Positions 45,142 to 57,579 are shown, counted from the first letter of the stretch. The stretch: 64,000 bases of DNA from CAVSJO01 sp963728445 (GCA_963728445.1 CAVSJO010000004.1:558001-622000); one strand, 5' to 3'. Numbers and translations: made by a program. Notes: a model not told the origin generated them from the sequence alone.

Positions 45142-45171
45142 AAAAAACGCGGGGACGGTGTCGGTCCCCGC
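45142..45171 (-). terminator. Leader attenuator or terminator upstream of rpsL
   Basis: On the minus strand an 8-bp stem (GCGGGGAC/GTCCCCGC, 45149-45171) with a 7-nt loop is followed by G and six T (45147-45142). It lies between the promoter and the rpsL ATG, 28 bp before it, so it would stop nascent str-operon transcripts unless read through. It could also catch read-through from rpoC. Confidence 0.78.
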
Positions 45172-45176
45172 CGCGG

Positions 45177-45194
45177 CCGGTCAGAAGTGACCGG
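45177..45194 (-). promoter_or_regulatory. Leader hairpin 1 of the rpsL transcript
   Basis: A perfect 7-bp stem CCGGTCA/TGACCGG with a 4-nt loop lies between the -10 box and the U-tailed hairpin. Two adjacent stem-loops in a short leader suggest attenuation, perhaps by a ribosomal protein. No known ligand motif is recognised. Confidence 0.55.
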
Positions 45195-45205
45195 ACAGAC
45201 TTGAA

Positions 45206-45234
45206 AACTTAAAAGAGAGGCGGAGAACTGTCAA
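45206..45234 (-). promoter_or_regulatory. Promoter of rpsL (str operon)
   Basis: On the minus strand a perfect TTGACA (45234-45229) and TAAGTT (45211-45206) are separated by 17 bp. The -10 box ends 92 nt before the rpsL ATG, leaving room for the two leader hairpins. The -35 box lies 9 bp from the first hairpin of the upstream array. Confidence 0.85.
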
Positions 45235-45243
45235 CCCGAGACG

Positions 45244-45639
45244 CCGCCCGTTGGGCGGGGCACCGCGGCTGCGCCGCGGGGCACGGCCCGGAGGGCCGGG
45301 CACCGCCCGGGGGGCGGGGCACCGCCTGCGGCGGGGGTTCCGCCCTGCGGGCGGGGGCGGCGCGGCTGCGCCGGCGCCGCGTGGGCGCCCTGCGGGCGGG
45401 GTTCCGCCTTCGGCGGGGGGGAATACCGTCGCGGCTGCCGGGGGAGCGGCCTTGCCGAACGCCGGTCCGCAAATGCGACGCGGCCCCGCGCCGAAAGGCG
45501 CGGAACCGCGAAGCGCATCCGTTTCCCCGCCCGGAGGGCGGAACCCCCACCCGGAGGGTGGTGCCCGGCCGAAGGCCGTGCCCGGCCCGAAAGGGCCGTG
45601 CCCCGCCGCAGGCGGTGCCCCGCGCGCCGGAGGCGCGCG
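45244..45639. repeat. Array of about 16 short GC-rich hairpins between rpoC and rpsL (array A)
   Basis: The 529-bp gap between rpoC and rpsL holds no gene. About nine hairpins (45,244-45,419) with stems such as CCGCCC/GGGCGG, CGGCCC/GGGCCG and CCGCC/GGCGG are separated by GGGGCAC or GGGGTTC. A central 80-bp part (45,421-45,500) with CGTCGC/GCGACG long-range pairing follows. Then about seven more hairpins (to 45,639) have the reverse-complement spacers GTGCCC and GAACCCC. Stems change by compensatory pairs (for example CCACCC/GGGTGG), so structure rather than sequence is kept. The last hairpin ends 3 bp from the rpoC stop. Confidence 0.9.
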
Positions 45640-45642
45640 GCG

Positions 45643-49962
<4,320 letters not shown>

Positions 49963-49970
49963 ATGCGTCC

Positions 49971-52900
49971 TTACTCCTCTCGTCCGAGCGTCACGGACAG
50001 TCCCAGGGCCTGCAGCTCCTTCACGAGAACGTTGAAGGATTCCGGGATGCCGGGCTCGGGCAGGTTCTCGCCCTTGACGATCGCCTCGTAGACGCGGGAG
50101 CGTCCGGCGACGTCGTCGCTCTTGACCGTCAGGATCTCCTGGAGCGTGTGCGCGGCTCCGTACGCCTCCAGGGCCCAGACCTCCATCTCCCCGAATCGCT
50201 GGCCACCGAACTGCGCCTTTCCGGCGAGCGGCTGCTGCGTCACGAGGGAGTACGGCCCGATGGAGCGGGCGTGGATCTTGTCGTCGACCAGGTGCGACAG
50301 CTTCAGCATGTAGATGGCGCCGACCGTGGCCGGGAAGTCGAAGCGCTGGCCGGAGCGGCCGTCGCGCAGCCAGACCTTCCCGCCCGGCGTGAGGCCGACC
50401 AGACTCATGAACTCGATCGCGGCGGCATCGAGGCCCCCCTTGAGGGTCTTGCTGCCGGCCAGAGCGGCGATGGCCGGGAAGCGGTCGCCCAGCTCCTGGT
50501 CGTCCCGCCCCGCGATCTCGGTTCCCGCCGCCACGAGCCAGTCGCGGATCTCCTCCAGCTTCGCCCGCAGCGGCTTCGGCGTCTCCTTGGCCAGGTAGGC
50601 GTCCAGCGAGCGGCCGAGCTGCAGCCGCGCGAGCTGCTCCGCGGCGGAACGGTCCCCGTCCGTGTCGGCGACGGTGGCGCTCGCCGGCGGGAGGTCGACG
50701 CGCTGCCGGAGATCGTGCATGGACGCGAGCATCTCCGCGGCGGCGTCGGCGCCGAACGTGGGGAACGGCTCCTGCACGCCCAGCGCGCGGCCGGTCCATT
50801 CGATGTCGGCGATCTTGATGAGGCCGCCGACCTCGTCCTCACTGGCCCCCTGGAAGACGGGCGTCTTGGCCTCGAAGCCGAGGAGCCTGCACGCCCAGCC
50901 CAGGTGCGTCTCGAGGATCTGGCCCACGTTCATCCGGCTCGGGACGCCCAGCGGGTTCAGCACGATCTCCACGGGCGTGCCGTCGGGGAGGAACGGCATG
51001 TCCTCCTCCGGCACGATCCGGGCGATGATGCCCTTGTTACCGTGGCGTCCGGCCATCTTGTCGCCGACGCTGATCTTTCGCTTCTCCGCCAGGTACACCT
51101 TCACGAGCTGGACGACGCCCGGCGAGAGCTCGTCGGGCTGGAAGACCTTGTCGATCTGCTCCTCGGTCTTCTCGCGGATGCGCTCGATGCGGGTCTTCGC
51201 CGCGTCGATGACGCGGCGGAGGCGCTGGTTCACGTCGCCGTCCTTGACCTTGAGCGTGGTCAGATCGACGTCCGCGAAGTCCAGGTCTCCGAGCTTCGTG
51301 GCCGTGAGCTTCGTGCCCTCGTCCAGGAAAGGCTCGACGGTGCCGCGCTTGAGCATGAGCGCGACCTTCTGGTCCTTGAGCAGCTCCCGGAGCTCCTCGT
51401 CCCGGGCCTCGGCGATGCGCCCGATCTCCTGCTTCTCGTAGTTCCGGAGCTGGCCGATGCGCTCACCCCGCTCCTTCTCCAGGAGCGGGTCGTCGATGCG
51501 CCGGCTGAACACCTTCACGTCGATGACCGTGCCCTCCATTCCGGGCGACACCTTCAGCGACGAGTCCTTCACGTCCTTCGCCTTCTCACCGAAGATCGCG
51601 GTGAGCAGCTTCTCCTCCGGGGAGAGCTCGGTCTCCCCCTTCGGCGTGATCTTGCCGACCAGAATGTCGCCGGCCTTGACCCGGGCGCCGATGCGCACGA
51701 TGCCGCGCTCGTCGAGGTGGGTGATGCTCTCCTCGGCGACGTTCGGGATCTCCCGGGTGATCTCCTCCATGCCGCGCTTGGTGTCGCGGACGTGGAGCTC
51801 GAGCTCCTGGATGTGGATCGAGGTGTAGACATCGTCCTTCACCAGCTTCTCGCTGATGACGATCGCGTCCTCGAAGTTGTGCCCGTACCAGGGCATGAAG
51901 GAGACGAGAACGTTGCGGCCGAGGGCCAGCTCGCCGTGGTCCGTGGACGCGCCGTCGGCCATGATGGCCCCGGCCTCCACCTTCTGACCGGCGTGGACCA
52001 GCGGACGCTGGTTCAGCGCCGTGTCCTGGTTCGTGCGCCAGTACTTCTTCAGCCGGTAGCGGTCGTACTGCGTGAGACGGGCCAGCGGCTCATCCGACTT
52101 GCCGGGCTTCACTGCGCCCGTGTCGACCACGATCTCGTCGGCGGTGACGCGCTCGACCACGCCGGCGCGCCGGGCCAGGATGACCGAACCGGAGTCGCGG
52201 GCGACCTTCTCCTCGAGGCCCGTGCCCACGAGGGGCGCCTCCGGGAAGAGGAGAGGCACCGCCTGCCGCTGCATGTTGGAGCCCATCAGCGCGCGGTTCG
52301 CGTCGTCGTGCTCCAGGAACGGGATCAGGGCGGCGGCCACGGACACGAGCTGGTCCGGGGCCACGTCCATGTAGTCGATCTGGTCCGGCGGCATCAGCGG
52401 GAAGTCGCCCCGCTGGCGGCACAGCACGAAGGCGTTGCGGAACGCGCCGTCCTCGTCCAGCGGCGCGTTGGCCTGGGCGATGGTTGCGTTCTCCTCCGCG
52501 TTGGCGTCCAGCCAGACGATCTCGTCGGTGGCGCGCCCGTCGACGACCTTCCGGTACGGCGTCTCGATGAAGCCGAGGTCGTTGATGCGCGAGAAGGTCG
52601 TCAGGCTCGTGATGAGGCCGATGTTCGGACCTTCCGGCGTCTCGATGGGGCACATGCGCCCGTAGTGCGAATAATGGACGTCGCGCACCTCGAAGCCCGC
52701 GCGCTCCCGCGTCAGCCCGCCCGGGCCGAGGGCGGAGAGGCGGCGCTTGTGCGTCAGCTCCGCCAGCGGGTTCGTCTGATCCATGAACTGGCTGAGCTGG
52801 CTCGAGCCGAAGAACGCCTGGATGACGGCGCTCACGGTCCGGGCGTTCACCAGGTCGTCGATGTTGATCTTGTCGACGTCCGTGGTGATGGACATGCGCT

Positions 52901-54200
52901 CCTTGACCAGCCGGGCCATGCGCGAGAGGCCGACGGAGAACTGGTTCGCGATGAGCTCGCCGACGCTGCGCACCCGGCGGTTGCCGAGATGGTCGATGTC
53001 GTCGACGAAGCCCCGCCCCTCGGACAGCTCGATGAGGTAGCGGATGATCGCGATGAAGTCCTCCTGCGTGAGCACGGTGTGCCCCGCGGGCAGGTCCAGG
53101 CCCAGCCGCTGGTTGATCTTGTAGCGGCCGACGCGACCGAGGTCGTAGCGCTTCGGATTGAAGAAGATGCGCTCGATGGCGACGCGGGCCGTCTCCAGGT
53201 TCGGCGGATCGCCGGGCCGGAGCAGCGCGTAGATGGCCTTCAGGGCCGCCGCCTCATCCCCCGTCGGGTCCTTGCGCAGCGTGTTCTTGAGGAGCGGGCT
53301 CTCGGCCCGGCCCTCGATCCCGCTGCTGAAGATGCGCACCTTGGTGGCGCCGACCTTCTCGAGCCGCCGCGCCAGCTCGGGCGTCAGCTCGTCGGCGCTC
53401 TCGGCGATGATCTCGCCGCTCTCCGGATCCACCACGTCCTCGGCCAGCAGGGACCCGAGGATCTCGCGGCGCGTGCCGCGCTCGGCGACTTCCTCGTCGA
53501 TCTCGACTTCCCGCGTCGTGTAGAACAGGCGCAGGATGTCCTCGTCCTCGCCGTACCCGAAGGCGCGCAGAAGCGCCGTCGCCGGGAACTTCTTCTTGCG
53601 GTCGATGTGGACGTAGACGACGTCGTGGATGTCCACCGTGAACTCGACCCACGAGCCCCGGAACGGGATGATGCGGGCGCTGTTCAGCCGCGAGCCGTTC
53701 GGGTGGATGTTCTCCTCGAACACCACGCCCGGGGAGCGGTGCAGCTGGCTGACGATGACGCGCTCGGCGCCGTTGATGATGAAGGTGCCCAGCTCCGTGA
53801 GGAGGGGCAGGTCACCGAGGTAGACCTCCTTCTCGATGATGTCCTTCGGCCGGCGCTCGCCGTCCTCCAGGTCCTCCCACACCACCAGTCGCAGCGTCGC
53901 CTTCAGCGGCGCCGCGAACGTCATGTCCCGCTCGATGCACTCGTCGACGCTGTACTTCGGCTCGCCGAGCGTGTAGGAGACGTACTCCAGCGAGAAGTTC
54001 TCGTTGACGTCGGAGATCGGGAAGATCTCGCTGAACACCCGCTCGAGCCCGACGTCCTCGCGCTCCTTCGCCGCCGCATCGGTCTGCAGCAGCGCCTCGA
54101 AGGCGCGGATCTGCACGTCGAGCAGGTTCGGCATGGGCATGACCGTCGGCAACTTGGAAAAGTTGACGATCGGCTTCTTGCCGTTCTTGTTCATAGCCAA
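49971..54200 (-). CDS. rpoB: DNA-directed RNA polymerase subunit beta
   Basis: The product is 1409 residues. The rifampicin region FGSSQLSQFMDQTNPL and THKRRLSALGPGGLTRERAG is wild-type at the usual resistance positions. The C-terminal KLSHLVDDKIHARSIGPYSL and QPLAGKAQFGGQRFGEMEVW are intact. An insertion of roughly 130 residues (about 1,130-1,260), rich in Ala, Asp and Arg, separates FQGASEDEV from the MSLVGLTPGGKVWL region. The TTG at 54200 has the better ribosome-site spacing (AGGAGGGAG); an ATG at 54194 is the alternative. Confidence 0.99.
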   Translation of the reverse strand: MAMNKNGKKPIVNFSKLPTVMPMPNLLDVQIRAFEALLQTDAAAKEREDVGLERVFSEIFPISDVNENFSLEYVSYTLGEPKYSVDECIERDMTFAAPLKATLRLVVWEDLEDGERRPKDIIEKEVYLGDLPLLTELGTFIINGAERVIVSQLHRSPGVVFEENIHPNGSRLNSARIIPFRGSWVEFTVDIHDVVYVHIDRKKKFPATALLRAFGYGEDEDILRLFYTTREVEIDEEVAERGTRREILGSLLAEDVVDPESGEIIAESADELTPELARRLEKVGATKVRIFSSGIEGRAESPLLKNTLRKDPTGDEAAALKAIYALLRPGDPPNLETARVAIERIFFNPKRYDLGRVGRYKINQRLGLDLPAGHTVLTQEDFIAIIRYLIELSEGRGFVDDIDHLGNRRVRSVGELIANQFSVGLSRMARLVKERMSITTDVDKINIDDLVNARTVSAVIQAFFGSSQLSQFMDQTNPLAELTHKRRLSALGPGGLTRERAGFEVRDVHYSHYGRMCPIETPEGPNIGLITSLTTFSRINDLGFIETPYRKVVDGRATDEIVWLDANAEENATIAQANAPLDEDGAFRNAFVLCRQRGDFPLMPPDQIDYMDVAPDQLVSVAAALIPFLEHDDANRALMGSNMQRQAVPLLFPEAPLVGTGLEEKVARDSGSVILARRAGVVERVTADEIVVDTGAVKPGKSDEPLARLTQYDRYRLKKYWRTNQDTALNQRPLVHAGQKVEAGAIMADGASTDHGELALGRNVLVSFMPWYGHNFEDAIVISEKLVKDDVYTSIHIQELELHVRDTKRGMEEITREIPNVAEESITHLDERGIVRIGARVKAGDILVGKITPKGETELSPEEKLLTAIFGEKAKDVKDSSLKVSPGMEGTVIDVKVFSRRIDDPLLEKERGERIGQLRNYEKQEIGRIAEARDEELRELLKDQKVALMLKRGTVEPFLDEGTKLTATKLGDLDFADVDLTTLKVKDGDVNQRLRRVIDAAKTRIERIREKTEEQIDKVFQPDELSPGVVQLVKVYLAEKRKISVGDKMAGRHGNKGIIARIVPEEDMPFLPDGTPVEIVLNPLGVPSRMNVGQILETHLGWACRLLGFEAKTPVFQGASEDEVGGLIKIADIEWTGRALGVQEPFPTFGADAAAEMLASMHDLRQRVDLPPASATVADTDGDRSAAEQLARLQLGRSLDAYLAKETPKPLRAKLEEIRDWLVAAGTEIAGRDDQELGDRFPAIAALAGSKTLKGGLDAAAIEFMSLVGLTPGGKVWLRDGRSGQRFDFPATVGAIYMLKLSHLVDDKIHARSIGPYSLVTQQPLAGKAQFGGQRFGEMEVWALEAYGAAHTLQEILTVKSDDVAGRSRVYEAIVKGENLPEPGIPESFNVLVKELQALGLSVTLGREE

Positions 54201-54247
54201 AGCTGAACTCCCTCCTCAGGCCCCGAGACGACGGCAGCAGGCACGGG

Positions 54248-54277
54248 AAAAGCCCGCCGCGCCGCGGGGGCAGCGGG
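54248..54277 (-). terminator. Attenuator-like hairpin ahead of rpoB
   Basis: On the minus strand an imperfect CCCGC...GCGGG hairpin (54253-54277) is followed by CTTTTCCC (T-run 54251-54248). It lies about 48 nt before the rpoB start. In E. coli a partial terminator between rplL and rpoB lowers polymerase subunit expression, so the same role is inferred. Confidence 0.5.
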
Positions 54278-54430
54278 TCTCCCGAGCCTGCGCTCGTGGG
54301 TTGTACTGCGTGTGGTGTATTCGTCGGCGCATGCGCGTCCGCGGCTGAAGTAACTCCCTCTGGTGCGTCCCGGTGAACCGAGACCAAAGCCGCCGCCGCC
54401 CGGCACGGGCGAGCCGGCGACTTCCCGTCG

Positions 54431-54468
54431 CCCCGCATCCGCCGCTACGCCTGCGAGCGGACGCGGGG
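54431..54468 (-). promoter_or_regulatory. 12-bp stem-loop after rplL
   Basis: A 12-bp stem (one G-U pair in the RNA) with a 14-nt loop starts 15 bp after the rplL stop. The rest of the 283-bp rplL-rpoB gap holds further GC-rich structure but no gene and no convincing promoter. An RNA processing or attenuation role is likely. Confidence 0.5.
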
Positions 54469-54483
54469 CCGACGGAAGAGGAG

Positions 54484-54858
54484 CTACTTCAGCTCGACGG
54501 TCGCGCCCTGCTCCTCGAGCTTGGCCTTGATCTGTTCGGCCTCGTCCTTCGCGATGCCCTCCTTGACGACGGAGGGGGCGTTGTCGACGAGGTCCTTGGC
54601 CTCCTTCAGCCCGAGGCTGGTCACCTCACGGATGACCTTGATGACCTGGATCTTCTTGGAGCCGATGCCCGTGAGATGGACGTCGAACTCGGTCTTCTCC
54701 TCGGCGGCCGGGGCCGCGGCGCCACCCGCGGCGCCGGCGGCGGGCGCGGCGACGACGGCCGTCACGCCAAACTTCTCCTTGAACGCCTCAACGAAATCCG
54801 CCAGCTCAATGACGGTCATGTTGCCGATGGCGTCGAGCAGCTCTTCCTTCGTAGCCAT
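54484..54858 (-). CDS. rplL: 50S ribosomal protein bL7/L12
   Basis: The product is 124 residues and forms the flexible stalk that recruits GTPase factors. The N-terminal dimer domain, an Ala/Gly/Pro hinge (VAAPAAGAAGGAAAPAA) and the C-terminal EFDVHLTGIGSKKIQVIKVI and SLGLKEAKDLVDNAP are diagnostic. It lies 29 bp after rplJ. Confidence 0.98.
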   Translation of the reverse strand: MATKEELLDAIGNMTVIELADFVEAFKEKFGVTAVVAAPAAGAAGGAAAPAAEEKTEFDVHLTGIGSKKIQVIKVIREVTSLGLKEAKDLVDNAPSVVKEGIAKDEAEQIKAKLEEQGATVELK

Positions 54859-54887
54859 GGTTGCAAATCCTCTGGGGTAATGGAGTT

Positions 54888-55412
54888 TTACGCCTGATCT
54901 CGCTGGGCGCGCAGGGCCTCGAGGAGTCCGACGAACTCGCCGAGGTGGGCCTGCAGCATGTACGCGAGCTGAGCCATCGGCGCCTCCATGGCGCCGGCGA
55001 GCTCCGCGAGGAGCTGCTCGCGGGGCGGCAGCTTGGCAAGCTTGCCGAACTGCTCGGTCGACACGATCCGACTCTCGACGATGCCGACCTTCACGGCGGG
55101 TCGCGAGTCGTGCGCGCTGGCGAACTCGTCGATGATCTTCGCCGCGGTGACCGCATCGTCCCGCCCGATGACCAGTCCGGTGGGACCGGTGAAGAATTCC
55201 GCGATGTCCGGGAGGTCCATCCCCCCGAGCGCGCGCCGGGCCAGGGTGTTCTTTACGACCACGTACTCGACACCCGCGTTGCGGAGCCGCGCGCGCAGTT
55301 CCGTCATTCCCTTCACGTCGATGCCCGTGAAGTCGGTGAGGTAGAACGCGCGGGCGCCCTCCAGCCGACCGGCGAGGTCCTCGACGATCCGTTGCTTATC
55401 CTGGACTTTCAT
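54888..55412 (-). CDS. rplJ: 50S ribosomal protein uL10
   Basis: The product is 174 residues, the base of the L7/L12 stalk. The segments AFYLTDFTGIDVKGMTELRA and VVKNTLARRAL are typical. The ATG at 55412 shares one base with the rplA stop. A leader for L10 autoregulation before rplJ is not possible here because the genes touch; regulation may act at another site. Confidence 0.97.
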   Translation of the reverse strand: MKVQDKQRIVEDLAGRLEGARAFYLTDFTGIDVKGMTELRARLRNAGVEYVVVKNTLARRALGGMDLPDIAEFFTGPTGLVIGRDDAVTAAKIIDEFASAHDSRPAVKVGIVESRIVSTEQFGKLAKLPPREQLLAELAGAMEAPMAQLAYMLQAHLGEFVGLLEALRAQRDQA

Positions 55413-56116
55413 CAGGCCGTCACCCGGCGATAGAGATTCGGATCCAGCTTGATGCCCGGCCCCATCGTGCTGGAGACCGTGACGCTGCGAACGTAGGCGC
55501 CCTTGGCCGCCGACGGGCGCTGGCGCATGACCGTGTCCATGAAGGCGCCGTAGTTCTCGGCGAGATCCTCGACGGAGAACGAGACACGACCGATGGGGGC
55601 GTGCAGGTTCCCGGTCTTGTCGACGCGGAACTCGATCTTTCCGGCCTTGATCTCGCGCACGGCCTTGCCGACCTCCATGGTCACGGTGCCGGCCTTCGGC
55701 GTGGGCATGAGCCCGCGGGGGCCGAGGATCCGGCCGAGCTGGCCGACCTGGCCCATGGCATCCGGGGAGGCGACGACGGCGTCGAAGTCGATCCAGCCGT
55801 CCTTGATCTTCTGGACGTACTCCATGCCGACGTAGTCCGCGCCCGCCTCCTGGGCCTCCTGCTCCCGGGGGCCCTGGGTCAGCACGAGGACGCGCACCTC
55901 CTTGCCCGTGCCGTGCGGCAGCACGACGGTGCCGCGCACGATCTGGTCGGCGTGGCGCGGATCCACGCCGAGCCGCACCGAGACCTCCACGGTCTCGTCG
56001 AACTTCGCGTACGCGCTCTCCTTCACCCGGCCCAGCGCTTCTACGGGATCCGTCAGCCGGTCGTCCCGGGACCATTTCGCCCGGGCATCCGAGTACCGCT
56101 TTCCGTGTGTCGCCAT
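55412..56116 (-). CDS. rplA: 50S ribosomal protein uL1
   Basis: The product is 234 residues of the L1 stalk. The segments RVLVLTQGPREQEAQEAGAD and LGRILGPRGLMPTPKAGTVT are family signatures. L1 usually represses rplKA mRNA; no binding site could be assigned. Its start abuts rplK (shares one base). Confidence 0.98.
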   Translation of the reverse strand: MATHGKRYSDARAKWSRDDRLTDPVEALGRVKESAYAKFDETVEVSVRLGVDPRHADQIVRGTVVLPHGTGKEVRVLVLTQGPREQEAQEAGADYVGMEYVQKIKDGWIDFDAVVASPDAMGQVGQLGRILGPRGLMPTPKAGTVTMEVGKAVREIKAGKIEFRVDKTGNLHAPIGRVSFSVEDLAENYGAFMDTVMRQRPSAAKGAYVRSVTVSSTMGPGIKLDPNLYRRVTA

Positions 56117-56541
56117 CAGTCCGCCACCGTGATGCCCATCGAGCGGGCCGTACCCTCGATCATCCGCATCGCCGATTCGACGCCGGACGCGTTCAGATCT
56201 TCCATCTTCAGCTCGGCGATCTCCTTGACCTGCTGGCGGGTCACGCGCCCGACCTTCTCCCGGTTCGGCGTGCCCGAAGCGCGCTCCAGCCCGGCCGCCT
56301 TCTTCAGCAGCACGGCCGCCGGCGGGGACTTCGTGATGAACGTGAAGGACCGATCCCCGAAGACCGTGATCTCCACCGGGATGATCATGCCCGGCTGCCC
56401 CTGCGTGCGCGCGTTGAACTGCTTGCAGAACTCCATGATGTTGACGCCGTGCTGGCCCAGCGCGGGCCCCACGGGCGGCGCGGGATTGGCCGCGCCCGCC
56501 GGCACCTGGAGCTTGATGAAGCCAACGACTTTCTTCGCCAT
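56116..56541 (-). CDS. rplK: 50S ribosomal protein uL11
   Basis: The product is 141 residues and is needed for RelA activation on the ribosome. The N-terminus GFIKLQVPAGAANPAPPVGP with ALGQHGVNIMEFCKQFNART, and the C-terminal AMRMIEGTARSMGI, are diagnostic. It lies 4 bp after nusG. Confidence 0.98.
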   Translation of the reverse strand: MAKKVVGFIKLQVPAGAANPAPPVGPALGQHGVNIMEFCKQFNARTQGQPGMIIPVEITVFGDRSFTFITKSPPAAVLLKKAAGLERASGTPNREKVGRVTRQQVKEIAELKMEDLNASGVESAMRMIEGTARSMGITVAD

Positions 56542-56545
56542 CGGG

Positions 56546-57103
56546 CTAGTATCCCTTCAGCTGCGTGTAGTCGAGCTCGACGGAGGTGGGCCGTCCGAAC
56601 AGGCTCACCTCGACCTTCACCTTCCCCTTGTCGGGGTAGACTTCCTGGACCGTGCCCGAGAAGTCGGAGAAGGGACCCTCCGTCACCTCGACCACCTGGC
56701 CGGGCCGGAACGGGATCTCCTCCTTCGGCTCCTTCTCCTCCTGCACCGGCTCGAGCCCGAGAATCTTGTTCATCTCGTCCTCGCGCAGCGGCTGCGGGGC
56801 CTTGCCGGAGCCCACGAACTTGATCACGCCCTGGATGTTGTTGATCACGTGCATGGTCCGCTGGTTCAGGACCATCTTCACCAGGACGTAGCCGGGATAG
56901 AGCCGACGCGTGACGGTCACGCGCTTGCCGTTCCGGATCTCGACCGCCTCCTGCGTCGGGACGAGGGCCTCCTGGATCTCCTTCTCCTCGGGGGCCTCGC
57001 CTTCCTCCTCCCCGATGCGGTGGTCGAGGAGCTTCTTCACCTTGTTCTCGTGTCCCGAGTACGTCTGGATCGCGTACCAGCGGACCTCGGTGGCTTCCGT
57101 CAT
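56546..57103 (-). CDS. nusG: Transcription termination/antitermination factor NusG
   Basis: The product is 185 residues. The N-terminal domain (RWYAIQTYSGHENKVKKLL; LYPGYVLVKMVLNQRTMHVI) binds RNA polymerase. The C-terminal KOW domain (GPFSDFSGTVQEVYPDKGKV) binds Rho or S10. A Glu-rich insertion of about 25 residues (EEEGEAPEEKEIQEALVPTQ) lies in the N-terminal domain. It lies 1 bp after secE. Confidence 0.98.
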   Translation of the reverse strand: MTEATEVRWYAIQTYSGHENKVKKLLDHRIGEEEGEAPEEKEIQEALVPTQEAVEIRNGKRVTVTRRLYPGYVLVKMVLNQRTMHVINNIQGVIKFVGSGKAPQPLREDEMNKILGLEPVQEEKEPKEEIPFRPGQVVEVTEGPFSDFSGTVQEVYPDKGKVKVEVSLFGRPTSVELDYTQLKGY

Positions 57104-57104
57104 A

Positions 57105-57308
57105 TCACGCTGCGAAGAGGTCCAGGATCGTGTTGATGACCCCGCGCACGCCGATATCCATGACCCAGATGATGAGGGCCACGACGATGACGAACACGAG
57201 AATCACGAACGTCGCGTTCTTGAGCTGGGGCCAGTCGGGCCAGGTGACCTTCTTGACCTCGTCGACGACGTCCTGCGTGAACTCCCGCGCCTCGGCTACG
57301 GATTTCAC
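57105..57308 (-). CDS. secE: Preprotein translocase subunit SecE
   Basis: The product is 67 residues with one membrane helix (about 37-58, FVILVFVIVVALIIWVMDI). The conserved amphipathic part VVDEVKKVTWPDWPQLKNA precedes it. It stabilises SecY. The start is a GTG at 57308 that overlaps the rpmG stop (GTGA); no ATG is available. Confidence 0.95.
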   Translation of the reverse strand: MKSVAEAREFTQDVVDEVKKVTWPDWPQLKNATFVILVFVIVVALIIWVMDIGVRGVINTILDLFAA

Positions 57309-57457
57309 TTCGTTTCCTTGTGCACCGTGTGCCGGTTGCAGCGCGGGCAGTGCTTCTTCCACTCCGCGCGCTCCGGGTGCTTGCGCTTGTTCTTCGTCGT
57401 GTTGTAGTTCCTCTCCTGGCACTCGGTGCAGGCGAGGATGATCTTGTCGCGCGGCAT
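57305..57457 (-). CDS. rpmG: 50S ribosomal protein bL33 (zinc-ligand form)
   Basis: The product is 50 residues, starting MPRDKIILACTECQERNYNT. Two Cys pairs (CTEC and CPRC) mark the zinc-binding form. It overlaps secE by 4 bp and has a GGAGGAG ribosome site. The tuf-rpmG-secE-nusG order is common, but no tRNA-Trp is found beside it. Confidence 0.96.
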   Translation of the reverse strand: MPRDKIILACTECQERNYNTTKNKRKHPERAEWKKHCPRCNRHTVHKETK

Positions 57458-57544
57458 TGACTCCTCCGACTTCGGCGGCCCGGAACGGGCAGAGCTTTCA
57501 TTCTACGCCCGGGCGGCCCGCAGGTTCCGGGAACGGTCGGTCGG

Positions 57545-57579
57545 CCGGGAGCGGCGCCGTGCGGCGGCGACGCTCCCGG
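57545..57579 (-). terminator. Hairpin after tuf2
   Basis: A perfect 9-bp stem CCGGGAGCG/CGCTCCCGG, with an inner CGCC/GGCG stem in its loop, lies 15 bp after the tuf2 stop. No U-tract follows on the minus strand. It may reduce read-through into rpmG-secE or protect the abundant tuf2 mRNA end. Confidence 0.5.

Noticed and set aside
45209..45550. Short minus-strand frames within hairpin array A (Pro/Arg/Ala-rich)
   Set aside because: Translations simply mirror the repeat units and no start signal fits; treated as a DNA/RNA structure instead.
45244..45639. CRISPR array
   Set aside because: Units are variable palindromes of 15-20 bp without constant repeats or unique spacers of even length, and there are no cas genes nearby.
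50148..54206. Plus-strand open frame of about 1,350 codons opposite rpoB
   Set aside because: Antisense shadow of rpoB caused by high GC; low-complexity translation and no start signal.
57480..57515. TAGAAT box as a promoter for rpmG-secE-nusG
   Set aside because: The -10-like box is good, but no -35-like sequence lies at 16-19 bp, so it was not listed.
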